This document shows positions 1 through 5,592 of a stretch of DNA of 5,678 bases, piece after piece. Made by a program: the position numbers and the translations under genes. The notes under the pieces are model-generated. The model had not been told where the DNA came from and did no database searches. It was given only the letters and a program-made list of their open reading frames with translations. Source of the stretch: Promethearchaeia archaeon (GTDB lineage: Archaea > Asgardarchaeota > Lokiarchaeia > Sigyniarchaeales > SOKP01); contig JAHQWS010000166.1 of assembly GCA_029856295.1 (NCBI GenBank), positions 1 through 5,678 on the forward strand, in the 5' to 3' direction. Position 1 is the first letter of the stretch; every line of letters begins with the position of its first letter.

Positions 1-1326
1 GATTTATGTAATTTATGCGGTTTATGCCTTCATTTATGTCCTGTCATGCATTTGCCAATAGAAATTGCGAAAGAAGAAGTTAAGAATTTAATTGAAGGAA
101 AAGAATCTAAGTATGCTCTTAAGAAGTGTAATACATGTCTTTCGTGTAATTTATATTGTCCTCAACAAGCAAATCCATACCAATTGATTCTCGAAAGATG
201 GAATGATCGATATAAAAAAAAAGGCGCGCCACCTCTATATAGATTTATTTGTCCCACAGAACAACCCAATATTTGGCAATTGCTAAATATTTTTCTTTCT
301 GAAAGGGAAAAAAATTGGATAACTAAATGGATGAACTATACACCTAAACCAGAAGATTTAGTTTTGTTAATCGGCAACTATACCCATTTATTCCCCTTCA
401 TAATTGGAGGTAGTAAACTGCTAAATTATTTTAAGCCGATAGATCGCATAGATCAATGGGAAGGAGGAGCATATTTATATCAAGGAGGATATTTGGATAT
501 TGTACAAAATATTGCCCAGAGAACTAAAAAAGATTTTGATAATTGGGGCGTAAAAAATGTTGTAGCAACTTTAGATGCCGTTGAATACATTTTTTCAGAA
601 GTTCATCCAAAAGAAATGGGTGTGAAGCATAGTCAAAATTTTATTAATTTTCATCAATGGCTCCTAAATAAGATAAACTCTGGAGAAATTAAATTAAAGA
701 AAGAATTAAATTTTAGCGTTACGGTGCATGATAATTGTTATTCTAAAGCCCTCGGAGGGAAATACTGGGAAGAACCAAGAGAGATTTTAAGCAAATGCGG
801 CTGTGAAATCATAGAAATGGAGCATAATAGAAAAGACTCATTATGTTGTGGTTTTGGAGCAGGAGCTTCATGGGTGAAAAATATGTCTATAGCATTTGAT
901 ATAATTTTTGAGGGTGCAAAAAAGTTTAAAGAAGCAGAAGAGACTGGGGCTAAAGCGTTAATTTCTTACTGTGGAGGTTGCATTTATCTCTTATGGGCTA
1001 GCAAAGAACTTTTAAGAAGTAATATTGACCTTTTTCATATAATTGAAGTTGTAAGAATGTCGATGGGGGAAAAATTAAATTACCCGGTTGACCATATTAG
1101 AAGGGCTTGGGATATCATATCAATAATCACTTATCAATTACTAATTTCAACATTTCAGAAAAACTTCTATATTAGGAGTATAACATATGATAAAGATAGA
1201 AGCACTTTTAAACCTAAAAAACACAGATTACTAAAATTCATTCGTTTATTATTTGAAATTTCATTAGTTAGAAAATTTTATGCTAAGTTATTTCAATTAT
1301 TAATGCCAATCATGAAAACGAGATAA
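1..1326 (+). CDS. Ferredoxin-domain and CCG-domain iron-sulfur protein (HdrD/GlpC-like), 5' end outside window
   Basis: Likely an electron-transfer subunit of the heterodisulfide-reductase-like type; the partner and substrate are unknown. The frame is open from base 1, so the ATG at 46 is internal: codons before it already form a 4Fe-4S motif (Cys codons at 7, 16, 25 and 37, followed by Pro). A second CxxCxxCxxxCP motif has Cys codons at 127, 136 or equivalent spacing, up to 157. A first CCG-like module follows (about 355-600), but EGG (460-468) replaces the usual CCG and LDAV (571-582) replaces the usual CPxC. The second module (about 718-985) is complete: HDNC (Cys 736), CGC (796-804), LCCG (Cys 844 and 847) and CGGC (970-981). 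It could therefore hold one HdrB-type cluster, not two. The last ~95 residues are basic and hydrophobic without a clear transmembrane helix and may dock to a membrane or partner. The family is clear; the exact function is not. Confidence 0.85.
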   Translation, partial: DLCNLCGLCLHLCPVMHLPIEIAKEEVKNLIEGKESKYALKKCNTCLSCNLYCPQQANPYQLILERWNDRYKKKGAPPLYRFICPTEQPNIWQLLNIFLSEREKNWITKWMNYTPKPEDLVLLIGNYTHLFPFIIGGSKLLNYFKPIDRIDQWEGGAYLYQGGYLDIVQNIAQRTKKDFDNWGVKNVVATLDAVEYIFSEVHPKEMGVKHSQNFINFHQWLLNKINSGEIKLKKELNFSVTVHDNCYSKALGGKYWEEPREILSKCGCEIIEMEHNRKDSLCCGFGAGASWVKNMSIAFDIIFEGAKKFKEAEETGAKALISYCGGCIYLLWASKELLRSNIDLFHIIEVVRMSMGEKLNYPVDHIRRAWDIISIITYQLLISTFQKNFYIRSITYDKDRSTFKPKKHRLLKFIRLLFEISLVRKFYAKLFQLLMPIMKTR

Positions 1327-1352
1327 ATCAAACGCGTATTCTTATATCGTTA

Positions 1353-1368
1353 AAAATTTATAAATTTT
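1353..1368 (+). promoter_or_regulatory. TATA-like box inside a 16-bp palindrome, upstream of the small ubiquitin-like gene
   Basis: AAAATTTATAAATTTT is a perfect palindrome containing TTTATAAA at 1357-1364, close to the archaeal TATA consensus. If used, transcription would start near 1385-1390, giving a leader of about 60 bases before the ATG at 1450. A second candidate, TTAAAATA at 1412-1419, would instead give a very short leader. The surrounding DNA is so AT-rich that chance matches are likely. Confidence 0.35.
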
Positions 1369-1426
1369 AAAATCTAAATTTTAATAAAGAATAAATAATA
1401 ATCGTAATTTTTTAAAATAAAACGAA

Positions 1427-1440
1427 ATCTCAGAGATGGT
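1427..1440 (+). promoter_or_regulatory. Weak SD-like site overlapping a small inverted repeat
   Basis: ATCTC-A-GAGAT (1427-1437) is an inverted repeat with 5-bp arms. Its right arm runs into GAGATGGT (1433-1440), a weak SD-like match ending 9 bases before the ATG at 1450. The arms could form a small hairpin or an operator half-site pair. The arms are short and the SD match is imperfect, so this is only a candidate. Confidence 0.22.
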
Positions 1441-1449
1441 AATCATAAA

Positions 1450-1680
1450 ATGGTCAATATGGAAGATCTCAAGAAACTTTTAGATGAATATATGCTAGAA
1501 CCAGACATAACATTTGGTGAATTAAAGCCGTACATTCTTAATAAATTTGAATGGAAGGTGGATCGCATGAAAAAATTGGAATTCGTTATTAGAGGGAAAG
1601 TTATACCCAATGATATGAAAGTAAGTGATGTATTAACAATTTACTTGCCGATGGAAACATTAGTGGTAGAAGAAGCTTAA
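1450..1680 (+). CDS. Small ubiquitin-like (beta-grasp) protein candidate, 76 aa, no Gly-Gly tail
   Basis: No firm family is recognised. From residue 17 the sequence lies along ubiquitin with little gapping: EP (17-18) matches the EP after strand 2; TFGELKPYILNK (21-32) matches the alpha helix TIENVKAKIQDK; LEFVIRGK (43-50) matches LIFAGK with two extra residues; KVSD (57-60) matches TLSD; ETLVV (69-73) matches STLHLV. Sixteen residues precede EP, against 17 in ubiquitin, but they look more helical than a beta-hairpin. The chain ends VVEEA, with no Gly-Gly and none in the next codons, so E1-type conjugation through the C-terminus is not expected. The ubiquitin Ile44 position aligns with Glu. 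ATG at 1450 is chosen because it is the first in-frame ATG and follows a weak SD; ATG at 1459 is an alternative. The gene stands alone between AT-rich gaps. The ubiquitin-like reading is inference from motif alignment; the gene itself is likely real. Confidence 0.7.
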   Translation: MVNMEDLKKLLDEYMLEPDITFGELKPYILNKFEWKVDRMKKLEFVIRGKVIPNDMKVSDVLTIYLPMETLVVEEA

Positions 1681-1698
1681 GCACGGTTTTCAATCTTA

Positions 1699-1744
1699 TT
1701 TTTATTGTTGTTGTCTTATTTTTTTAAAACTTTTAAATTTTTTT
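1699..1744 (+). terminator. Oligo-T tracts after the small ubiquitin-like gene
   Basis: Three T runs follow the stop codon: T5 at 1699-1703, T7 at 1719-1725 and T7 at 1738-1744. Archaeal RNA polymerase terminates at such runs without needing a hairpin. They separate this gene from the deacylase downstream. Confidence 0.5.
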
Positions 1745-1764
1745 AGAATGTAATACTTACTTAA

Positions 1765-1777
1765 TTTAATTATAAAC
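1765..1777 (+). promoter_or_regulatory. TATA-like box of the D-aminoacylase gene
   Basis: TTTAATTATAAAC holds a TATA-like TTATAAAC centred near 1773. Archaeal transcription starts about 22-27 bp downstream, here about 1795-1800, which falls just before the TTG at 1801. This suggests a leaderless transcript and argues against the TTG at 1792 as the start. Confidence 0.45.
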
Positions 1778-1800
1778 TTGCAACTTAAGAGTTGATTAAT

Positions 1801-3426
1801 TTGAGTTATGAAATTATTATTAAAAACGGAAAAATTATTGATGGAGCGGGAAATCCATGGTATCGAGCAGATATTGGAATTAAAAACGGATTTATTACTA
1901 AAATTAGATCAGACATGAGTGAGGATGCTGATAAGGTTATTGATGCGTCTAATATGGTCGTTTGCCCAGGTTTTATTGATGCGCATTCACACACAGATTA
2001 CAGTCTTGTCTTAGGTCATCAATTTACCCGAGTCTCCTCATTCATACGACAAGGAATCACATCCTGTGTTATTGGCATGTGTGGAGATGGGTTAGCTCCA
2101 ATTCCTAAAGAAAGAAAAGAAGAAGCTGTAGAACAAATAATGAAAATGACCGGGTTAAATATGACGATAGATCTTCCGTGGAGTAGTTATGAAGAGTATT
2201 TGAAACAATTAGAAAAAAATCAATGTGCAATTAATTTAGTTCCCGTAGTTGGTTATGATAATATAAGAATTGCTGGAGGAGCGAGATTCGAAAATCGGGA
2301 ACCAAGCGATGAAGAATTAAACAAAATGAAAGGATATTTAAGGGAAGCAATGGAAGCTGGCGCATTTGGAATGAGTACGGGACTTATCTATGCTCCTCAG
2401 ATTTATGCTAAAACTGAAGAACTCATCGAATTAGCTAAGGTCTTAGGAGAATATAACGCTCTATATTTTTCTCATATTAGAGGAGAAGGAAAAACAGTAA
2501 TAGAGGCGATTAAGGAAGTAATAGAAATTGTCAAAAAATCAGGTTGCGCTGGAGGGCAAGTTGCTCATCATAAAATTGCCGGTAAGATATACTGGGGGAG
2601 GAGTATAGACACATTAAGATTAATTGAAGAAGCTAATGAAGATGGAATAAATATCACGTGTGATCAATATCCTTATAATAGAGGAATGTGCAACTTATCA
2701 GCAACGCTTCCTCCTTGGACAAGAGAGGGTACTGTCGAAGAAATGAAAAACCGTTTACGCGATCCCGAAGTTAGAGAACGTATTAAAAATGAAATTATGG
2801 AAGATGAAATAGATAAATGGGAGAATATAGTTCATGACGATGGATTTGAAAGAATTTATATAGTTTCGGCCCCTGCAGAAAGATGGCAGGATATTATTGG
2901 AAAAAATATCTTAGAGATTACTAAAATAAAGGGTTTTAAGGATGATTGGGAAACTTATTTCGAATTATTAATTGATGATCCCCAAGTTACTTCTGAAGGT
3001 CAAGGTTGGGAAGATATCCGACGTATAATGACTAGCCGATATCAAATGATCGGAACTGATGGCGCTGGCATTCCATATCTGCCTTCCTTGGGAGTATACC
3101 ATCCCCGTTTCTATGGAACATACCCTCGTATACTGGGAAAATTTGTCAGAGAAGAGAAATTACTAACCTTGGAAGATGCTATTCGTAGAATGACATCTTT
3201 TCCTGCTCAAAGATTAGGATTGAGAGATCGAGGATTATTAAGGGAAAATACATGGGCTGATATAGTAGTATTCAATCCAGAAACGGTAATTGATAAAGCA
3301 ACATTTGAAAATCCTCATCAGTTCTCTGAAGGTATTTTACATGTAATTGTCAACGGTACTATTGTAGTTGAAAATAATACACAAAATAGAAAACGTCCTG
3401 GAAAAATATTAAGAAGACCAACTTAA
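1801..3426 (+). CDS. N-acyl-D-amino-acid deacylase (D-aminoacylase), amidohydrolase superfamily
   Basis: Hydrolyses N-acyl-D-amino acids to a carboxylate and a free D-amino acid; cytoplasmic, as no signal peptide is visible. The order is typical: an N-terminal composite-domain segment (IIIKNGKIIDGAGNP), then the metal-dependent TIM barrel, then the returning beta segment (WADIVVFNP ... VIVNG). Metal and catalytic positions, numbered from TTG 1801, are HSH at 62-64 in GFIDAHSHTD, Cys94 in GMCGDG, His225 in SHIRGEG, His256/His257 in AHHK, and Asp420 in GTDG. STGLIY and DQYPY are also family hallmarks. The usual GHGxxR is GYDNIR here, a possible substrate-pocket change. About 541 residues is near normal for archaeal members. 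TTG 1801 gives the family-like MSYEIIIKNG and lies 28 bp from a TATA-like box; TTG 1792 would add three residues. The neighbours give no pathway. It may recycle D-amino acids from scavenged peptides or cell walls (inference). Exact acyl and side-chain specificity cannot be read. Confidence 0.93.
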   Translation: MSYEIIIKNGKIIDGAGNPWYRADIGIKNGFITKIRSDMSEDADKVIDASNMVVCPGFIDAHSHTDYSLVLGHQFTRVSSFIRQGITSCVIGMCGDGLAPIPKERKEEAVEQIMKMTGLNMTIDLPWSSYEEYLKQLEKNQCAINLVPVVGYDNIRIAGGARFENREPSDEELNKMKGYLREAMEAGAFGMSTGLIYAPQIYAKTEELIELAKVLGEYNALYFSHIRGEGKTVIEAIKEVIEIVKKSGCAGGQVAHHKIAGKIYWGRSIDTLRLIEEANEDGINITCDQYPYNRGMCNLSATLPPWTREGTVEEMKNRLRDPEVRERIKNEIMEDEIDKWENIVHDDGFERIYIVSAPAERWQDIIGKNILEITKIKGFKDDWETYFELLIDDPQVTSEGQGWEDIRRIMTSRYQMIGTDGAGIPYLPSLGVYHPRFYGTYPRILGKFVREEKLLTLEDAIRRMTSFPAQRLGLRDRGLLRENTWADIVVFNPETVIDKATFENPHQFSEGILHVIVNGTIVVENNTQNRKRPGKILRRPT

Positions 3427-3436
3427 AAAAGAAAAA

Positions 3437-3475
3437 TTTTTTTATTCTTTATTTATATTAAATTCTCTTTTTTTT
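3437..3475 (+). terminator. Oligo-T tracts after the D-aminoacylase gene
   Basis: T7 at 3437-3443 and T8 at 3468-3475 follow the stop codon by 10-50 bases, fitting archaeal T-tract termination. The second run is flanked by two copies of AAATTCTCT (3460-3468 and 3477-3485), most likely a by-product of low complexity. Confidence 0.5.
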
Positions 3476-3493
3476 AAATTCTCTATACTAAAC

Positions 3494-3622
3494 TTATTTT
3501 CCTTCTTGTAAGTACCTCATTATTTCTTCTTTTGTCATTCCAGCAAGTCCTAACTCTTCTAAGGTCCTACCTTTCCAAAAATCTGTTTCACACACTACAG
3601 CGCCAATATTAATTATCTTTTC
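3494..3622 (-). pseudogene. Unidentified C-terminal gene fragment, 42 codons
   Basis: On the minus strand an open frame starts just after a TGA at 3626-3628 and runs 42 codons from 3622 to a TAA at 3494-3496. It has no good start codon near its beginning. The peptide looks protein-like: NIGAVVCETDFWKGRT, then LEELGLAGMTKEEI, then MRYLQEGK. It overlaps by a few bases, in another frame, the serine hydrolase remnant upstream of it. I do not recognise the family. It does not resemble the serine hydrolase C-termini I know, so it may be the end of a different gene joined by a deletion. The smooth codon pattern suggests decay was recent. Confidence 0.45.
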
Positions 3623-3765
3623 CCTTCACGGTACATGTAAAAATTACCTTTAGCATATTCGAGAGCGCCATCTTTTACGATTGCGATGCTCAAACCCGGA
3701 ATTTTAGTTTGTCACATTACTTCAATTATGAAGTTTTCAATCATTTCAATAACTTTTTTTCTCAT
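3616..3765 (-). pseudogene. Broken N-terminus of a beta-lactamase-family serine hydrolase
   Basis: On the minus strand the ATG at 3765 opens MRKKVIEMIENFIIEVM, a TGA follows at 3712-3714, and the same frame resumes with QTKIPGLSIAIVKDG and LEYAKG before a TAA at 3613-3615. IPGLSIAIVKDG...YAKG is the N-terminal hallmark of the beta-lactamase/serine hydrolase family (PF00144), whose members are usually over 300 residues. The SxxK and YxN catalytic motifs and the rest of the domain are absent, so the gene is both interrupted and deleted. A TATA-like element 29 bp upstream of the ATG (3790-3798) appears intact. The TGA falls in the helix before IPG, not at a catalytic position, so selenocysteine recoding is unlikely. 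Confidence 0.7.
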
Positions 3766-3789
3766 AAATATATATTTACGCAGTAGCTT

Positions 3790-3798
3790 CTTAAATAG
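3790..3798. promoter_or_regulatory. TATA-like element between the serine hydrolase remnant and the radical SAM gene
   Basis: CTTAAATAG reads as CTATTTAAG on the other strand, so it can be seen as TATA-like in both directions. For the minus-strand remnant it lies about 29 bp from the ATG (leaderless geometry). For the radical SAM gene it predicts transcription from about 3817-3822 and a leader of roughly 55 bases that would contain the SD at 3862-3867. Apart from this element and the SD, 3766-3874 holds nothing I can name. Confidence 0.35.
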
Positions 3799-3861
3799 AT
3801 ATTGGAATTTATTAACGGGATTAATTTCAATTGAATTTTAATACAAGTAATCATTAATTGT

Positions 3862-3867
3862 TAAGGA
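3862..3867 (+). promoter_or_regulatory. Shine-Dalgarno site of the radical SAM gene
   Basis: TAAGGA matches the start of the consensus TAAGGAGGTGATC and ends 7 bases before the ATG at 3875. It fixes that start codon. It is the clearest SD in the window. Confidence 0.6.
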
Positions 3868-3874
3868 TCTATAC

Positions 3875-4927
3875 ATGGAGTTAATTAATCCTAATTTTAT
3901 TAAGAAATCAAAATATCAGCAAAAAGTTAGTGATGATATTGCTCAATGCCTAACATGTGAAAGAAAATGTAAGATTTCAAGAGGTAAAACGGGATTTTGC
4001 CAAACAAGAATGAATATAGATGGAGAGATATGTACATTAGTCTATGGATGTATACCCGCCTTATCAAATAATCCTATCGAAAAAAAGCCGTTATTTCATT
4101 TTTATCCGGGTACTTATGCTATTACCATCGGAACTTATGGCTGTAATTTTAGTTGCCCCTGGTGCCAAAATCATCACATCTCCCATCCAAACGATCCAGT
4201 TCTGGATAAAATAAAAAATGAAAAGGAATATCTATCTCCTGAAAGATTAATTAAGCTGGCTATTAAAAATCACTCTAAAGGAACTTCAATATCTTTTAAT
4301 GAACCGACTCTTCTTTTTGAATATTCCTTGGATGTGTTTAAATTAGCAAAACAAAAAGGATTATATAATACCTATGTTTCTAACGGCTACATGACAGTGG
4401 AAGTCTTAAAAGATTTAGCAGAAAATGGGCTTGACGCAATAAATATTGATATAAAAGGGGATAATGATATGGTTCAAAAATACTGCGGAACCGATGTAGA
4501 AAAGGTATGGCGGAATGCACAATTCGCGAAAGAATTGGGGTTACATGTTGAAATTACGACTCTCTTAATAGAAAATTTAAATACAAACCCCGAAATTATA
4601 AAGAATATCTCTAACAGGATTTATGTAGAATTAGGTGAGGATACACCATTTCATATTACTCGGGCTTTACCACATTATAAATCCTATGATCATGGATTTT
4701 ATAAACCAACTTCGATAAAATTCTTAAGAAAATCATATGACATGGCAAAAAAGAGCGGGTTGAATTTTGTTTATCTAGGAAATTTAGATAATACGGATTA
4801 TGAAAATACGATATGCCCAAAATGCTCTAACTTAGTTATTAGAAGATCTGGTTTCAGCGTGAAAAAGTTATTAATCGACTCAAAAGGCAATTGTAAGTAT
4901 TGTGGATACCCTATTTGTATTTTATAA
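3875..4927 (+). CDS. amrS: AmmeMemoRadiSam system radical SAM enzyme
   Basis: Radical SAM enzyme of the pyruvate formate-lyase-activase-like COG1180 group, usually found with MEMO1 and AMMECR1 family proteins; its reaction is not established. An N-terminal cysteine cluster (C25, C28, C32, C42, with GKTGFC) is followed by YGCIPALSNNPIEKKPLFHF, typical of this subfamily. The radical SAM loop CNFSCPWC has C90, C94 and C97, binding the 4Fe-4S cluster that cleaves S-adenosylmethionine. FNEPTLL (about 145) is the helix region of the barrel, and YVSNGYM and INIDIKGD lie on later strands. The C-terminus has a zinc-ribbon-like pair, C314/C317 and C340/C343, with one more Cys at 348. At 350 residues it appears full length. 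The ATG at 3875 has a good SD. Neither partner gene is in the window: the upstream neighbour is a pseudogene and the downstream one is convergent. The symbol follows the common name; assignment to the family is strong. Confidence 0.93.
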   Translation: MELINPNFIKKSKYQQKVSDDIAQCLTCERKCKISRGKTGFCQTRMNIDGEICTLVYGCIPALSNNPIEKKPLFHFYPGTYAITIGTYGCNFSCPWCQNHHISHPNDPVLDKIKNEKEYLSPERLIKLAIKNHSKGTSISFNEPTLLFEYSLDVFKLAKQKGLYNTYVSNGYMTVEVLKDLAENGLDAINIDIKGDNDMVQKYCGTDVEKVWRNAQFAKELGLHVEITTLLIENLNTNPEIIKNISNRIYVELGEDTPFHITRALPHYKSYDHGFYKPTSIKFLRKSYDMAKKSGLNFVYLGNLDNTDYENTICPKCSNLVIRRSGFSVKKLLIDSKGNCKYCGYPICIL

Positions 4928-4936
4928 TTTCTTTAA

Positions 4937-4943
4937 ATTTTTT
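4937..4943 (+). terminator. Short T-tract in the 27-bp convergent gap
   Basis: A T6 run lies within AATTTTTTAC, about 10 bases after the radical SAM stop codon. Only 27 bp separate it from the stop of the convergent C_GCAxxG_C_C gene, so the two transcripts probably overlap at their 3' ends. No clear T-tract is seen for the minus-strand gene. Confidence 0.3.
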
Positions 4944-4954
4944 ACACCATCTAT

Positions 4955-5494
4955 TTATTTCCATTTTGTTTTTAAATCTTTTCTTGTTAATTTTATAACT
5001 TGTTCGATGGCAAAAAGAACCATTTTATAACATATATGTTCCCAACCTTTAGTTTCAACATACTTTTGATAATCTTTGCTTAAATCAAAACCACATAAAT
5101 CCCAACAACTTAAAGATCCATATTTTCTTTCAAATTTGTCAGAAAATCTAATAGCCTTTGTAAATACTAATGGGACACTTTCTCGTGGAGTCTCTTCTTG
5201 CCCGCCCATTATCACTCCGATTGCTGCAACTGCTCCAGATACTATACCACACGGTCCTTTCCAGCCTTTTTTCGTTTCATAACTTCCAAAACCGCTAAAA
5301 GGAATTGCAAGATTATGAAAATAGGGACTTTTTAAATCCTTTACATTTAATACGTCCAAAATATTATCGAATGTAATAGCAGCACAGCTATTGCCCGGAT
5401 TTGTACCTAAAGGAGGCAATGTTTCTTTTAATTCTTCTAATTTATCTTGAAAACGTTCAAAAATATCTTTTTGAGATGTTTTATTTGATTCCAT
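4955..5494 (-). CDS. C_GCAxxG_C_C family (putative redox) protein
   Basis: Member of the C_GCAxxG_C_C family (TIGR01909/PF09719), small cysteine-rich proteins thought to act in thiol or metal redox chemistry; the substrate is not known. The family cysteines are in order: C37 in NSCAA, C82 in GPCGIVSGAVAAIG, C130 in GSLSCWDLCG and C155 in HICYK, plus an extra C134. Before C82 the motif has Pro where Gly is usual. At 179 residues it is near full length, with a charged N-terminal helix (about 10-25) and a basic C-terminus (KDLKTKWK). No signal peptide or transmembrane segment is evident, although 84-98 is a hydrophobic glycine-rich helix typical of the family. Some homologues use selenocysteine at a conserved position; all are plain Cys codons here. 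The ATG at 5494 has no SD and lies 30 bp from a TATA-like element, so the mRNA is probably leaderless. It is divergent from the hydrolase gene. Confidence 0.88.
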   Translation of the reverse strand: MESNKTSQKDIFERFQDKLEELKETLPPLGTNPGNSCAAITFDNILDVLNVKDLKSPYFHNLAIPFSGFGSYETKKGWKGPCGIVSGAVAAIGVIMGGQEETPRESVPLVFTKAIRFSDKFERKYGSLSCWDLCGFDLSKDYQKYVETKGWEHICYKMVLFAIEQVIKLTRKDLKTKWK

Positions 5495-5519
5495 AATAAA
5501 TAATTATTAGATAAAGGTT

Positions 5520-5528
5520 ATTATAAAT
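5520..5528. promoter_or_regulatory. Shared TATA-like element between divergent genes
   Basis: ATTATAAAT reads as ATTTATAAT on the other strand, so it can serve both directions. Its centre is 30 bp from the ATG of the C_GCAxxG_C_C gene (leaderless geometry). It is about 69 bp from the ATG of the hydrolase gene, predicting a leader of about 43 bases that would include the SD-like AAGGGGA. The divergent gap is 98 bp. Confidence 0.45.
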
Positions 5529-5573
5529 CTTTATCGATTTTCTATTTGAAAAAACAATAACATTATTTTCACA

Positions 5574-5580
5574 AAGGGGA
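5574..5580 (+). promoter_or_regulatory. SD-like site of the alpha/beta hydrolase gene
   Basis: AAGGGGA resembles the SD consensus and ends 12 bases before the ATG at 5593, longer than the usual 5-10, so its strength is uncertain. Confidence 0.35.
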
Positions 5581-5592
5581 TTATTTAACCTT

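Noticed and set aside
46..48. ATG as the start of the CCG iron-sulfur protein
   Set aside because: The frame is open to base 1 and the codons before it encode a complete CxxCxxCxxxCP motif, so the true start lies upstream.
1450..1680. MoaD, ThiS or SAMP-type sulfur carrier
   Set aside because: These end in Gly-Gly, which is missing here, and the match follows ubiquitin's helix and loops better. A distant relation through the beta-grasp fold remains possible.
1806..1994. Open frame on the minus strand inside the D-aminoacylase gene
   Set aside because: It lies opposite a strongly conserved coding region, matches no family I recognise and has no promoter or SD of its own.
3460..3485. AAATTCTCT direct repeat as an insertion-site duplication
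   Set aside because: The copies are separated only by a T run in low-complexity DNA, with no mobile element between them.
3712..3714. TGA as a selenocysteine codon in the serine hydrolase remnant
   Set aside because: The position is in a helix before the IPG motif, not an active-site residue, and the gene is also truncated and shifted downstream.
5076..5282. Open frame on the plus strand inside the C_GCAxxG_C_C gene
   Set aside because: It is the antisense of a well-supported gene and its peptide is not protein-like in any recognised way.
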